Position numbers and translations under genes: made by a program
From: Cellvibrio sp. KY-YJ-3
GTDB taxonomy: Bacteria > Pseudomonadota > Gammaproteobacteria > Pseudomonadales > Cellvibrionaceae
Direction: 5' to 3'
Length of the DNA stretch: 64,000 bases
Assembly (NCBI RefSeq): GCF_008806955.1
Contig: NZ_CP031727.1
Coordinates: 930,001 to 994,000, forward strand
Part shown: positions 55,498 to 64,000 of the stretch, piece by piece
How positions within the stretch are numbered: position 1 is the stretch's first letter
Layout of the letters: every line of letters starts with the position of its first letter
Notes under the pieces: generated by a model
Told to the model about the DNA's origin: nothing
What the model saw: the letters and a program-made list of their open reading frames with translations, nothing else
Databases searched by the model: none

Positions 55498-55886
55498 CAA
55501 ACGCTGCTGTCAGACAAGTTTTCCGCTGCGCTAAAAATTTGCAGAAAAGCGCGACATTACGGCTCCCAGTTGAAATGTATTTTTATCCCTACTGTGGCGA
55601 ATTGCCAGAAGAATATCTAAAAGAGGAGCAAGCGATACTTGCAGACTCTTATTAAAAGTAACGAAACATGTCGCGGAAATTGAAGATCAGAGTAAATCAT
55701 TTTGCAGCGAAGACGGTTGATGCTTACAGTGCGAGCAATAAAGAGAGTAATGCCAGTAATAAAAATGATTAATTCCCTGTATTCAGCCAAGCTCCATACC
55801 GGCTAGGGTGAAAAATTTCCTGATACAAGAACAAAAAACCGATCCTTATGAGATCGGTTTTTTGTTTTTAGCGCGCTAAAAAATAA
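55498..55886. other. Intergenic region with gene remnants
   Basis: About 390 bp. A 26-codon frame (55575-55655) reads MYFYPYCGELPEEYLKEEQA..., which resembles the C-terminal end of a protein with a YCGELP (zinc-ribbon-like) tail. Another 34-codon frame (55668-55772), basic and Asn/Ser-rich, has no good ribosome-binding site. Both may be remnants of a larger gene, decayed after insertion. Confidence 0.35.
55830..55869. terminator. Bidirectional terminator before the pectate lyase
   Basis: Stem AAAAAACCGATC / GATCGGTTTTTT with a 7-nt loop (CTTATGA) and runs of A on one side and T on the other. It lies between the + strand PIN-like gene and the convergent pectate lyase, so it can serve both. 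Confidence 0.88.
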
Positions 55887-57644
55887 TTAGCGTTTGTAAG
55901 AGCACTTGTTGGGGTTGCCCAGTGGATCTGAACCAAATGCGGATACGGTGCAGGCGATGGAGCCGGGTACCGAGACTTTCTTCAGTACCCAGTTGCCTTT
56001 GCGACCAAAAGCTACCCAGCCGTCGCCGGAGGTGACGGAGCAGGTGCCGCCCAGATCAGCACATTTGGAGAAGCCACTTGGGTAATCACCTGTGCCACTT
56101 AATACCGGTGCACCGCTAGCTGCTGATGAGCTGGAGCTGCTGGTGCCACCAATAGTCGCCACTGCCGCATTGGAGTTAGTGACTACGCCGTTGGTGGTGT
56201 TTTTGATCCAGTAATAGTAAGTACCTGCACTGGCGGTGCTGTCGGTATAGCTGCGTGCGCTGGCGGCTAGTGACGCTATACGTACACGGCCGCTGGGGTT
56301 GGAGTCGGTATCGCGATACACCTCTTGTGACGCGGTAGTGAGGTTGCTGGTTGACCAACTCAGGTTAACGCTGGTGCCTGAAACGCTGGTTGAGAGATTG
56401 ATAGAACCCGATGCGGCGGCGCTGCTGGAGCTGCTCGCCGTGCTGGATGGTGTTGACGACGACACCGATGACGTGGTGCCGCCACTGCATGCACTGGCGG
56501 TCAACTGCGCGCCGTTTTTACCCACACCGGCGTATTGGGCGATTTTGTCTTTTACGCACTGGGGGGTAACGGGCGAATAGCTGTAGGGAATGCTAATCGG
56601 GAAGGGGGCGGTAGTGGTCCAGTTGGTGGCGTCGATGGTGCCGCCGCTGGTCCAGGTGATGTTGTAAGTCGCAAAATCACCGGGGTTGCGGATGTTGTTG
56701 TTGCGCAAATCCCACTTGCCGCAGTTGCTGCTATCAAAACGGCAGGTCACGGGGTTTACCGCGTTTTGGAACCAGTTGCTCTCAATCAACGCATAGCCAT
56801 TTTGGCGTACGTTAATGCCCGAACTGGTGATGCCGTCATAGAGGTTGTTGTACATGTGCGTCCAACCACCGCGCTGCAGCGGCAGGCGCGCGCCGACGTT
56901 GCGATAGATGTTGTGGTGGAAGGTGATTTTGCGACCGCCGCCGATATCGGTGCTGCTGGAACCATCCAGCCCGACTTTTTTACTGTCGCGGATAATGTTG
57001 TAGGACACCGTAATGTTTTGCGATTCCTTTTTAATATCAATCGCACTTTCAAAGGTCAGGTCGCCATCCGGTGAACCTTTACATTCGTTGTTAACCGCAA
57101 ATAATTCGTTGTGATCGATCCACACGTTGACACCGCTGTCGATACGAATCATATCGGCATCGTTGGATGCACCGGCGAGTGCGCCAATTTTCATATTGCG
57201 CACAATCACATTGCTGGATTTATTTACCACTATGCCGAAGTTTGCCGAGGAGCCGTTGGCGCCTTGGATGGTAATACCACGGGTGAATTCTTTAATTTCC
57301 ACTTTGCGGTAGGCCTCACTCCAGCGCGGGTTGGGGCAATTGCCTGAGGAGTCCACAGTGTGGTCGCGAATCATTTGATTGATCAGCGAATCCTCATTAC
57401 CGGTGTAAGTGATGATGACCGGGTAGTCGCCGTCTTTTGCATTTTCAATAATCTGCTGGATTTGGGTGTGGGTGGAGGCGTTAAAAGACTGGGCGCCCGA
57501 CACATTGCCGCCATCGGTAGTGGAAAAACCGCCGGTAGCAGCCGCCAACACTGAGCCGCTGGCGAGTAAACCCAGGGTGCTGACCAGTAGCTTGCGGGTA
57601 AAATTGACACGGCGTTGAGCGGTGCCAGAAGTGATATTTTTCAT
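55887..57644 (-). CDS. PL1 pectate lyase with FN3-like and C-terminal modules
   Basis: A 585-residue secreted enzyme. Signal peptide (about 1-35). PL1 beta-helix (about 40-380): the NVWIDHNELFA motif and the region GARLPLQRGGWTHMYNNLY, typical of pectate lyases that cleave polygalacturonate by beta-elimination with Ca2+. Then a polyserine linker (about 392-413) and an FN3-like module (about 415-500) with the motif VYRDTDSNPSGR shared with the GH5 enzyme. A second Ser/Ala linker leads to a C-terminal ~55-residue domain with four Cys (SKCADLGGTC to NPNKCSYKR), possibly carbohydrate-binding. No partner genes in the same operon. Confidence 0.9.
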   Translation of the reverse strand: MKNITSGTAQRRVNFTRKLLVSTLGLLASGSVLAAATGGFSTTDGGNVSGAQSFNASTHTQIQQIIENAKDGDYPVIITYTGNEDSLINQMIRDHTVDSSGNCPNPRWSEAYRKVEIKEFTRGITIQGANGSSANFGIVVNKSSNVIVRNMKIGALAGASNDADMIRIDSGVNVWIDHNELFAVNNECKGSPDGDLTFESAIDIKKESQNITVSYNIIRDSKKVGLDGSSSTDIGGGRKITFHHNIYRNVGARLPLQRGGWTHMYNNLYDGITSSGINVRQNGYALIESNWFQNAVNPVTCRFDSSNCGKWDLRNNNIRNPGDFATYNITWTSGGTIDATNWTTTAPFPISIPYSYSPVTPQCVKDKIAQYAGVGKNGAQLTASACSGGTTSSVSSSTPSSTASSSSSAAASGSINLSTSVSGTSVNLSWSTSNLTTASQEVYRDTDSNPSGRVRIASLAASARSYTDSTASAGTYYYWIKNTTNGVVTNSNAAVATIGGTSSSSSSAASGAPVLSGTGDYPSGFSKCADLGGTCSVTSGDGWVAFGRKGNWVLKKVSVPGSIACTVSAFGSDPLGNPNKCSYKR

Positions 57645-57941
57645 AGTTACAATCTCGTCTTAGTTATTGAAATAAAGAGGACGGATTGACCGAGATGCCA
57701 TTCTGCAATCTGAGGAAAGTACAACGGTTCCAGTAAAGATACGCAGTTTTATTGTTATTGTTTGCCCGTGGACAGCGATCTACAACAGGACTTCAGAAAC
57801 ACTTGAGCGGGAGGCTGAATTTACGCCTGCGCTACTGGCTTGGCAATATCTGCCGGGGAAACAAAACGGATATATATGAGAAAAATGCGAGTTGCGTTAC
57901 AAACCAGCACGCTGGGTGTGGTTTGTAACGCCAACAGTGTT
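57645..57941. other. Region upstream of the pectate lyase
   Basis: About 297 bp without a gene. The half next to the pectate lyase should hold its promoter; the half next to 57942 holds a large hairpin described separately. No known operator was seen. Confidence 0.4.
57879..57931 (-). terminator. Terminator-like hairpin after the large TSP3 protein gene
   Basis: A perfect 13-bp stem GCGTTACAAACCA / TGGTTTGTAACGC (57894-57906 and 57919-57931) with a 12-nt loop. On the minus strand it is followed after about 8 nt by a run of five T. It starts 11 bp past the stop codon of the gene ending at 57942, so it probably terminates that transcript. Confidence 0.6.
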
Positions 57942-60900
57942 TTAGCGGTTGATTTGACGCTGGCGCGAATAACCAGCCAGCAACAGCAGCATCACCAATA
58001 GCAGAAGTGTAGTGCTACCGCCGCCCCCGCCGCCACTACCGCCGCCGGTGTTTGCCGGTGGAGCGGGTTTATCGATGTTGGTGAGAGTGGCGCTTTCCAG
58101 GGTCGCGTAGCCATCGCCAATGCTGCCCAAGCCTTTGAGGTAGACAACACGATAGCTATAACTGTAACCATTGACGCCGAGTTCCGAGTCGCTGAATTCG
58201 AGGGTAACTGAGTCGTACTCTTTACCCTTCCAATTGTGTTTACCGGTTTCAATCAATTGAATGCTGCGGTTAAAGCGTGGCTCCTCAATCTGGCTGGAGT
58301 CTGAGTTCCGCTCAACTCTGATACTGGCAGTGCTCGCGCGCGTTTCACCCAGTTTCAGCGATTTTGGTACCACGATCCAATTGTTGTATGTGTAGCGATA
58401 ATCAGGGGCGCTGCTGTAGCTGGCTGACTTGATATAAATGCCGTCGGCACGGCGTTCCATGCTAGATGTGTAGCCGTTGCTATTGGTCATCACAAATTCA
58501 TTTGCGGTAGCTGATTTGCGTACTTGGGTGGTGGAGATAACTCCCTCAACATCTTTAAAGTTGTAGTTCAGGTCGCCAAGTAGGTAGTAATCAAACAGGT
58601 CAATGGTCGGAAAGTTAGTCGCCTGGCCGGGGTTGTGACCGGAATTGATTTCCATGAGGTTGTTTGCACCATCGCCGTCCTGATCCAGCGCGGCATCGTT
58701 GTAGTTGCGGTCGTTCAAAAAGCTGTATTTAGCTTCTTCTATGCCTTTGATGCCGTCACCATCCACATCGTCATCGCAGACATCGCCCTTGTAGTCCCAA
58801 TCTAGATCGACTTGATCAGGGTTGGCAATCAGTGGGCAGTTGTCCCACATATCGTAGCGACCATCACCGTCAGTGTCCGCCGGGCGGTCATCGGTTGGGT
58901 CGCAGGCATCACCTATGTAGTCAGTGTCTTTATCGGCCTGATCGGGGTTGGCAATGTCAGGGCAGTTATCCCGCACATCGCCATAACCATCGTCGTCAGT
59001 GTCTTTACTGTAGGGGTCATTGTCGCACTCATCACCTACGCCATCTTTGTCGCTATCAGTTTGCCACCAGTTGTAAAGGGCGGGACAGTTATCAACAGTG
59101 TTGGCATAGCCGTCACTGTCATCATCCTTGTCAAAGATCAGGTTATCGATACTGAAGCTGATTTGACCCTCGCTACCCCAGAGGTAGTCGGCGCTTACAC
59201 GGAAGCTGATGGTATGAACCCCAGGAGTCAACTCCAGGTTCATGGAGTTCCATTCGCTCTGGCCGTAGCTGTTGTAACGCACATTGCCATCTACCAGCAC
59301 TTCAAACTGATAGGTGTAGTAGTTGTTGCCGTTGAATTTGAATTTCAGCGACAGTTGGCCGGTATCGAAGAGACTGGTGAAGGACACCTCACTGGATTGG
59401 CTGGCGCTGGAGAAGGGTGTTGATTGCAACATATAGCCGCCGCCAACACCGCCTGGCTGTATCGTCCAGGGTAATTTACCAGTGGAGTTGTAAAAGCCGG
59501 TCGGCCAGCCCTGTTCAAAGTTCTGGCTGTAGAAAGTCAGTGCATTGGGTACTGAGTCAGCATTTTTAGGATCGGAGTCAAGCAAGGTTTCTACCCGGTT
59601 GGAGAAACCGTCGCCATCCAGATCGCCATCAGCATCGGTTGCATTGCGGGGGTTCAGCCCAAGCTCGAGTTCGACACTATCGGCGAGCCCATCGTCATCA
59701 TCGTCCTCGTCACAGGCATCGCCCAAACCGTCACTATCGTAGTCGGCCTGATCAGCGTTTTCCGCATTTACGCAGTTATCCTGCAGGTCGTTCCGGCCAT
59801 CTTCATCGGCGTCGGGCAGGTTGTTGATGTCGTAGTCCGCAAACGTCGGGCCAGTGGCTGTTTGTTTCACCAGCATCAAGCGATTGTTGAGATTAAATAG
59901 CATCGCGCTGGTGGCGTCAGTGAGAGGGAAGCTCGATTCCAGGGAGAAGTTACTCTCCCAAAATTGCAGGCTATTCTGGTTGCCGATAGTGATCAGCTGG
60001 CTGCCAATCCACACCCCGCTGTTGATTGAGTTGGACAGCGCATTGAGCAGCGTGCCGGTATAGGCGCTGAGGATCTGGCCGGCACCGTTCAGTAGATACT
60101 CACCGTCGCTGCTAACCACCAGCGGGTAACGCGTATTGATAGTGCTGCCGTGGTAGGGCGAGTCGCCATCGCCGCCCAGCATACCGGTACTGGTATCCAG
60201 CTCGCGCCAGACCAAATCGTTGGGCGAGGTGTCATCGCGGTGTAAATACACACGTTTGGTCACCGGGTTCCAGACATATTGCTGACCGATATAGGCCCAG
60301 TCCTTGGAGTCCAGCAGGTTGCCGTTGGCGCCAAAGCTGTAGTGGGTTGCCCAGGCACCAGAAGCATCGGTCGCAAAAAGGTAATTATCGGCGGCGAGCA
60401 GGCCTCTGGGGGTGCTGGGCAAACTGGTGAAATGCACTTCCAGGGGCGTCTCGGCTGCACTACTGATATAGGTGATCTTGCCATCGGCGTAGGCCAGATA
60501 AAGGCGCTGATGGGCGGTCGAATAGCTGGCCCTGGTCGGCGCCGAGAGTAGCGGCCAGCTGGTCAGGTATTTTTGTTGGCTGCGCGACCAGCGAAACACG
60601 CTCAGGCTCTCGCGGTCGACCAAATACACCAGATCCTGGGCATCGCTCACCACCACCTCGGGGGTATAGGCCAAACCGGTCGGGTCTACCGGCTCGCCCG
60701 GTTCGGGCAGGTCAAAGCCGGAAATATCCACTGAACTTGCCGTTACGCCGCTGGTGCTGAGGGTAAAGGTAAAAACCCGGTCGCCATGGGCTGCAATCAG
60801 GTCAGGTTTGGCGCTCAGGTCAATAACGCCCTGCTCTATGTTGCCGGCGTTGAACAGGGTCAGGCTGGTATTGCGCAGCACAATCGGGTTGTCACCGCTG

Positions 60901-61607
60901 AAAGTTAAGTCATCCACACTGCCCGCCAAACTGCCGGCGTAGGTTAGGTCAGCCGCAAAATACACAATCCCGGCGCTGTCATAGACTTTGGACTGGGATT
61001 GGTTGAGGAACAATCGGTCGGCACCGGGGTAGTCGCCATGATAAGGGCTGTCGATGGCGTTACTGATTTGGCCATCGTTGGCGATGATGAATTTGTTGAT
61101 ATCTGAGGGCGATATGCCTTCAGAGCGGGTGTAGATAGCCTTGTTAACGCTAGAACCCACCTGCGCCCGACCAGAGGAATACCAGGTCGACCAGCTCTGC
61201 AACAGCGCAAACCCCTGCTTGTTGATAACACTGATGGTGCCATCGGTTTCAGTGACATAGAGGTAATCATCCAGCGGCACTATACGGATGATATCGGTGC
61301 TGCTGTTGCGCACAAACTCGCTGTTGCCGGTGGTCAGGTTGAGCGCGCGCAGCTCGCGGTGATAGGCAATATAGGCAGTATTACCTTCAATCGCAAAGGC
61401 GGTCGGGATTTTGCTGAGCGTAATGTCCGCGCCCTGGCTCTGCTGCGCCATGTCGTACACGGCGATTTTGTTGGGTGCCGAAAACAGGAAATAGGCTTTA
61501 TCGCCCACAATACTGGTATCAACATGCAAAGCACTGGCAAAACTGGCGGATAACAGGCATGACAGGAATACTACCGATCTGGCAATTCCTTTTAGAAACA
61601 AGCGCAT
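57942..61607 (-). CDS. Large surface protein with thrombospondin type-3 repeats and GlyGly-CTERM
   Basis: A 1221-residue secreted protein; ATG 61607 has GGAG 7 bases upstream and begins a signal peptide (about 1-25). The N-terminal ~560 residues alternate beta strands and resemble a WD40/PQQ-like beta-propeller, with PDLIAAHGDRV and SPYHG segments repeated. Aspartate-rich thrombospondin type-3 repeats (about 602-655 and 840-960, units like DNCPDIANPDQADKDTDYIG) should bind Ca2+. A jelly-roll-like domain lies between them. The last ~45 residues are a Gly-rich segment, a hydrophobic helix (TLLLLVMLLLLAGY) and a basic tail: GlyGly-CTERM sorting. It may be a surface adhesin or scaffold next to the pectate lyase. 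No enzymatic domain was recognised. Confidence 0.8.
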   Translation of the reverse strand: MRLFLKGIARSVVFLSCLLSASFASALHVDTSIVGDKAYFLFSAPNKIAVYDMAQQSQGADITLSKIPTAFAIEGNTAYIAYHRELRALNLTTGNSEFVRNSSTDIIRIVPLDDYLYVTETDGTISVINKQGFALLQSWSTWYSSGRAQVGSSVNKAIYTRSEGISPSDINKFIIANDGQISNAIDSPYHGDYPGADRLFLNQSQSKVYDSAGIVYFAADLTYAGSLAGSVDDLTFSGDNPIVLRNTSLTLFNAGNIEQGVIDLSAKPDLIAAHGDRVFTFTLSTSGVTASSVDISGFDLPEPGEPVDPTGLAYTPEVVVSDAQDLVYLVDRESLSVFRWSRSQQKYLTSWPLLSAPTRASYSTAHQRLYLAYADGKITYISSAAETPLEVHFTSLPSTPRGLLAADNYLFATDASGAWATHYSFGANGNLLDSKDWAYIGQQYVWNPVTKRVYLHRDDTSPNDLVWRELDTSTGMLGGDGDSPYHGSTINTRYPLVVSSDGEYLLNGAGQILSAYTGTLLNALSNSINSGVWIGSQLITIGNQNSLQFWESNFSLESSFPLTDATSAMLFNLNNRLMLVKQTATGPTFADYDINNLPDADEDGRNDLQDNCVNAENADQADYDSDGLGDACDEDDDDDGLADSVELELGLNPRNATDADGDLDGDGFSNRVETLLDSDPKNADSVPNALTFYSQNFEQGWPTGFYNSTGKLPWTIQPGGVGGGYMLQSTPFSSASQSSEVSFTSLFDTGQLSLKFKFNGNNYYTYQFEVLVDGNVRYNSYGQSEWNSMNLELTPGVHTISFRVSADYLWGSEGQISFSIDNLIFDKDDDSDGYANTVDNCPALYNWWQTDSDKDGVGDECDNDPYSKDTDDDGYGDVRDNCPDIANPDQADKDTDYIGDACDPTDDRPADTDGDGRYDMWDNCPLIANPDQVDLDWDYKGDVCDDDVDGDGIKGIEEAKYSFLNDRNYNDAALDQDGDGANNLMEINSGHNPGQATNFPTIDLFDYYLLGDLNYNFKDVEGVISTTQVRKSATANEFVMTNSNGYTSSMERRADGIYIKSASYSSAPDYRYTYNNWIVVPKSLKLGETRASTASIRVERNSDSSQIEEPRFNRSIQLIETGKHNWKGKEYDSVTLEFSDSELGVNGYSYSYRVVYLKGLGSIGDGYATLESATLTNIDKPAPPANTGGGSGGGGGGSTTLLLLVMLLLLAGYSRQRQINR

Positions 61608-61710
61608 AGAATGCTCCATCACAAAAAGATCGTGGATTGGGTGGTAGGGGGGTTAGGGAACTAGGTCAGGAAATAATTACGATTGTAATTTTTCGCGCCA
61701 GTCTAGCGGG

Positions 61711-61741
61711 AAAAACCGCCCCGCTCAATTGCTGAGCGGGG
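61711..61741 (-). terminator. Terminator after the gluconate-dehydrogenase-like pair
   Basis: Stem CCCCGCTCA / TGAGCGGGG (61719-61741) with a 5-nt loop and, on the minus strand, GGCGGTTTTTCCC after it. It lies about 38 bp downstream of the stop at 61779. Confidence 0.88.
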
Positions 61742-61778
61742 CATTGAACAAAAAAGACTATATGGGAATAAAGGAGTT

Positions 61779-62333
61779 TTAACGTGTCGCCCACGCGCGA
61801 TCACCCGGTTTATAGGCGAGTGCGCCGTCGTAGCGGCCGGGGATGGGCATGTGGCGCAGCACTTGGGTGCCGCCGACTTCCGAGGTGAAGAAGCCAAACA
61901 GGGTGAGCTGCTTGATCATAGTGAAGTAGTGAACACCGCCGCCAGCGACCGTCGTGCGCGCTTCCTGGTCGAGTTGGCTGATAAACGCGGTGCGCTCTGC
62001 CGGTTGCAGGGCCATAAAGCCGCGGCCATAGGTTTTGTTGCACTGGGCTTCCAGGCTGAGTAAGCCTTTGTGGAAGATGGCGCGCTCATCCAGGGTGTAG
62101 CAGTCGGTCACATACACACTCATAAATTGGCCGACTTTGGCATCTTTGGCGCCCGGGGTTTCGGTGCGCGGCAGGATGGTTTCGGCAATTTCATCCAGCA
62201 GTGCAATGTTTTCTGCTGAAAACTTGGCGGGTGCGGACGCCGTGGTGGCGCAGCCACCGAGCAGTGCGGTGCTGCCAATCATGGCAGTGCCGGTGGCGGC
62301 GGTAATCAGGGCTAGGAGTTCGCGGCGATTCAT
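61779..62333 (-). CDS. Gluconate 2-dehydrogenase subunit 3-like protein
   Basis: A 184-residue exported protein. The N-terminus MNRRELLALITAATGTAMIG has a twin-arginine-like RR in a Tat-type signal, and LLGGC is a lipobox-like stretch. The rest matches the gluconate_2-dh3 family (PF13618): ALLDEIAETILPRTETPGAK and a final TQVLRHMPIPGRYDGALA. Its start overlaps the stop of the GMC oxidoreductase (62330) by 4 bp, so the two are translationally coupled. In the family, subunit 3 is needed for Tat export and assembly of the dehydrogenase. The substrate of this pair is not fixed. Confidence 0.85.
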   Translation of the reverse strand: MNRRELLALITAATGTAMIGSTALLGGCATTASAPAKFSAENIALLDEIAETILPRTETPGAKDAKVGQFMSVYVTDCYTLDERAIFHKGLLSLEAQCNKTYGRGFMALQPAERTAFISQLDQEARTTVAGGGVHYFTMIKQLTLFGFFTSEVGGTQVLRHMPIPGRYDGALAYKPGDRAWATR

Positions 62334-64000
62334 TTCAGGTTCCCCTTTTTCAATTCTTTGACGGCATAGTCTGCCGCGCGGGCGGTGAGTGCCATGTAAG
62401 TCAGCGATGGGTTGACGCAGGAGGCGGAGGTCATGGCGGCACCGTCGGTGACAAATACGTTGGGCGCGTCCCACACCTGATTAAAGCCATTGAGCACCGA
62501 GGTTTTGGGGTCGCGACCCATGCGCGCGGTACCCATTTCATGGATGCCCATGCCCGGAGCATAGCCCCAGTCGCTACCTTTAACGTTCTTGAGGCCAGCG
62601 GCTTCGAGCATATCTACGGCGTCCTGCAGCATGTCTTTGCGCATCGCCAGTTCGTTGTCACGCAGCTCTACGTCCATCGCCAGTACCGGCAGGCCCCATT
62701 TGTCTTTGACGTTGCGGTCGAGGTAAATGCGGTTGTCGTGATGCGGCAGTATTTCACCAAAGGCGGTCATGCCAACTGTCCAGGCGCCGGGTTCGGCCAG
62801 GGCATTTTTTAAACCGGCACCTATGCCTAATTCGGCGACGTTGCGATCCCAGCCCTCGCGACTGGCAGAGCCCTGGTAGCCAAAGCCGCGCAGGTAATTG
62901 CGCTTCTCATCGCCCAGATTGCGGAAGCGCGGGATATAAAAACCGGCGGGGCGGCGGCCGTAGTAATACTTGTCCTCAAAGCCTTCCACCACGCCGCTGG
63001 CACCCACGCGGAAGTGGTGATCCATCACATTGTGACCCAACTCGCCGCTGCTGCTGCCCAAACCGCCGGGCCAGATGTCAGTGGCGGAGTTCATCAGAAT
63101 CCAGGTGGAGTTAAAACTGGAGGCGTTGAGGAAAATCACATTGGCGGTGAATTCGTAGGTTTGGTTGGTTTCGGCATCGATCACTTCTACACCGCGCGCG
63201 CGCTTTTTGTCCTTGTCGTAGAGCACCTGGCTCACGATGGAGAAGGGGCGCAGGGTGAGGTTGCCGGTTTTCATCGCTGCTGGCAGGGTGGATGACTGGG
63301 TACTGAAATAAGCGCCAAACGGGCAGCCGAGCCAGCACTTGTTGCGATATTGGCAGTTGATCCGACCCTGTTCCGGCTTGGGCTGGGTGATGTTGGCGGT
63401 GCGGCTATTGATCATCACCCGTTTGCCGCCATAGGCTTTTTTGATGCGTGCGGCGACATCTTTTTCCACAATATTCAGTTCGATGGGCGGTAAAAACTGG
63501 CCGTCTGGCAATTGTTCCAAGCCTTCGTTGGTCCCGGAGATACCGGCATAGCGCTCGACGTAATCGTACCAGGGGGCCATGTCTTCATAGCGGATCGGCC
63601 AGTCAACAGCCACGCCTTCACGCAGGTTAGCTTCAAAATCCTGCTTGCTGTAACGGTAGCTTTGGCGGCCCCACAACAGTGAGCGACCACCCACGTGATA
63701 GCCGCGGTACCAGTCAAAGCGCTTTTTCTCCACATAGGGGTTTTCCTGCTCGTTCGCCCACATGCCCTGAGTTTCTTCGTTGAGCACAAAGTCGCGCTGC
63801 AGTACCGGGTGTTTGTCTTTCATCTCCTGGGTGGGGCGACCGCGATGTTCATAGTCCCAGGTTTCTTTGGTGGCGTTTACATAGTCTTTGATATGTTCAA
63901 TATTGCGCCCGCGCTCCAGGAGCAGCACTTTCAGGCCTTTTTCGGTGAGTTCTTTAGCGGCCCAGCCGCCGCTGATGCCGGAGCCAACCACAATGGCATC
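62330..64000 (-). CDS. GMC oxidoreductase, large subunit (5' end cut by window)
   Basis: At least 556 residues, with the start outside the window; the frame is open to base 64000 and reads DAIVVGSGISGGWAAKEL, the FAD-binding motif. It is a GMC-type flavoprotein of the gluconate-5/2-keto dehydrogenase large-subunit group. Typical features: GRSLLWGRQSYRYS, CPFGAYFSTQS and, at the C-terminus, HEMGTARMGRDPKTSVLNGF and SCVNPSLTYMALTARAAD. Cysteines around residues 220-230 may form a disulfide. With subunit 3 it forms a membrane-linked sugar or polyol dehydrogenase. The GTG at 63991 is not a true start. Confidence 0.88.
   Translation of the reverse strand, partial: DAIVVGSGISGGWAAKELTEKGLKVLLLERGRNIEHIKDYVNATKETWDYEHRGRPTQEMKDKHPVLQRDFVLNEETQGMWANEQENPYVEKKRFDWYRGYHVGGRSLLWGRQSYRYSKQDFEANLREGVAVDWPIRYEDMAPWYDYVERYAGISGTNEGLEQLPDGQFLPPIELNIVEKDVAARIKKAYGGKRVMINSRTANITQPKPEQGRINCQYRNKCWLGCPFGAYFSTQSSTLPAAMKTGNLTLRPFSIVSQVLYDKDKKRARGVEVIDAETNQTYEFTANVIFLNASSFNSTWILMNSATDIWPGGLGSSSGELGHNVMDHHFRVGASGVVEGFEDKYYYGRRPAGFYIPRFRNLGDEKRNYLRGFGYQGSASREGWDRNVAELGIGAGLKNALAEPGAWTVGMTAFGEILPHHDNRIYLDRNVKDKWGLPVLAMDVELRDNELAMRKDMLQDAVDMLEAAGLKNVKGSDWGYAPGMGIHEMGTARMGRDPKTSVLNGFNQVWDAPNVFVTDGAAMTSASCVNPSLTYMALTARAADYAVKELKKGNLK

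Noticed and set aside
55668-55772. 34-codon basic, Asn/Ser-rich frame
   Set aside because: No ribosome-binding site, low complexity, and next to a probable decayed gene. Mentioned only as a remnant.

Overview
The window looks like a chromosomal segment of a Gram-negative, polysaccharide-degrading gammaproteobacterium, most likely Cellvibrio or a close relative (Cellvibrionaceae). The evidence is indirect: secreted carbohydrate-active enzymes with polyserine linkers, GlyGly-CTERM-type C-termini, Fibrobacter-like lichenases, and a generally Pseudomonas-like gene complement (PA0069-type radical SAM protein, Rnk/GreA-like protein, ModABC, CzcCBA). No rRNA, tRNA, CRISPR array, transposase or phage gene was seen. 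Both ends cut genes: chrA on the left and a GMC oxidoreductase on the right.

Layout. 1-9.9 kb: partial chromate transporter, Bcr/CflA-like exporter, a three-gene operon (membrane serine hydrolase, LytS-like kinase, LytTR regulator), a divergent LysR/PACE efflux pair, a quinone-oxidoreductase-like enzyme and a radical SAM protein behind a near-perfect LexA box. 10-16.8 kb: an ECF sigma/anti-sigma operon with a leucine-rich-repeat lipoprotein and a porin, facing a YxFxxD-repeat lipoprotein, a mono-haem lipoprotein and a haem-motif outer-membrane barrel. The sigma operon and the repeat lipoprotein share a promoter motif with identical spacing (TGCAAC-N16-CGTA), which suggests one ECF regulon; this is the best candidate for an undescribed system. 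17-19.4 kb: two tandem, circularly permuted GH16 lichenase-like enzymes. 19.4-26.8 kb: SDR, lipid A acyltransferase, 7TM-AraC regulator, unknown membrane-anchored protein, YnfA and modABC. 26.8-32.5 kb: arsenate resistance by the ArsJ/GAPDH route (arsO, arsR, GAPDH, arsJ), followed by a small K+ channel-like protein and a Cys-rich ATP-grasp-like protein. 32.5-42.2 kb: tiny basic protein, GreA/Rnk-like factor, divergent P-type ATPase, His-rich small protein and czcCBA.

42.3-46.8 kb: an AT-rich orphan DUF4238 gene, a PAS-GGDEF-EAL protein and a CDF-like transporter. 47-64 kb: a second carbohydrate block with a GH5 cellulase, CE2-like esterase, GH13 amylase, PL1 pectate lyase and a large GlyGly-CTERM protein with thrombospondin type-3 repeats. 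It is interspersed with a YkgJ-like protein, a chemoreceptor, an AT-rich PIN-like orphan and a gluconate-2-dehydrogenase-subunit-3/GMC oxidoreductase pair. Overall the window combines plant-polysaccharide deconstruction at the cell surface with metal and drug resistance and envelope sensing. REP-like palindromes (TACCTGCGAACGCAGGTA core) recur at three places. All assignments come from reading motifs; no database search was run.
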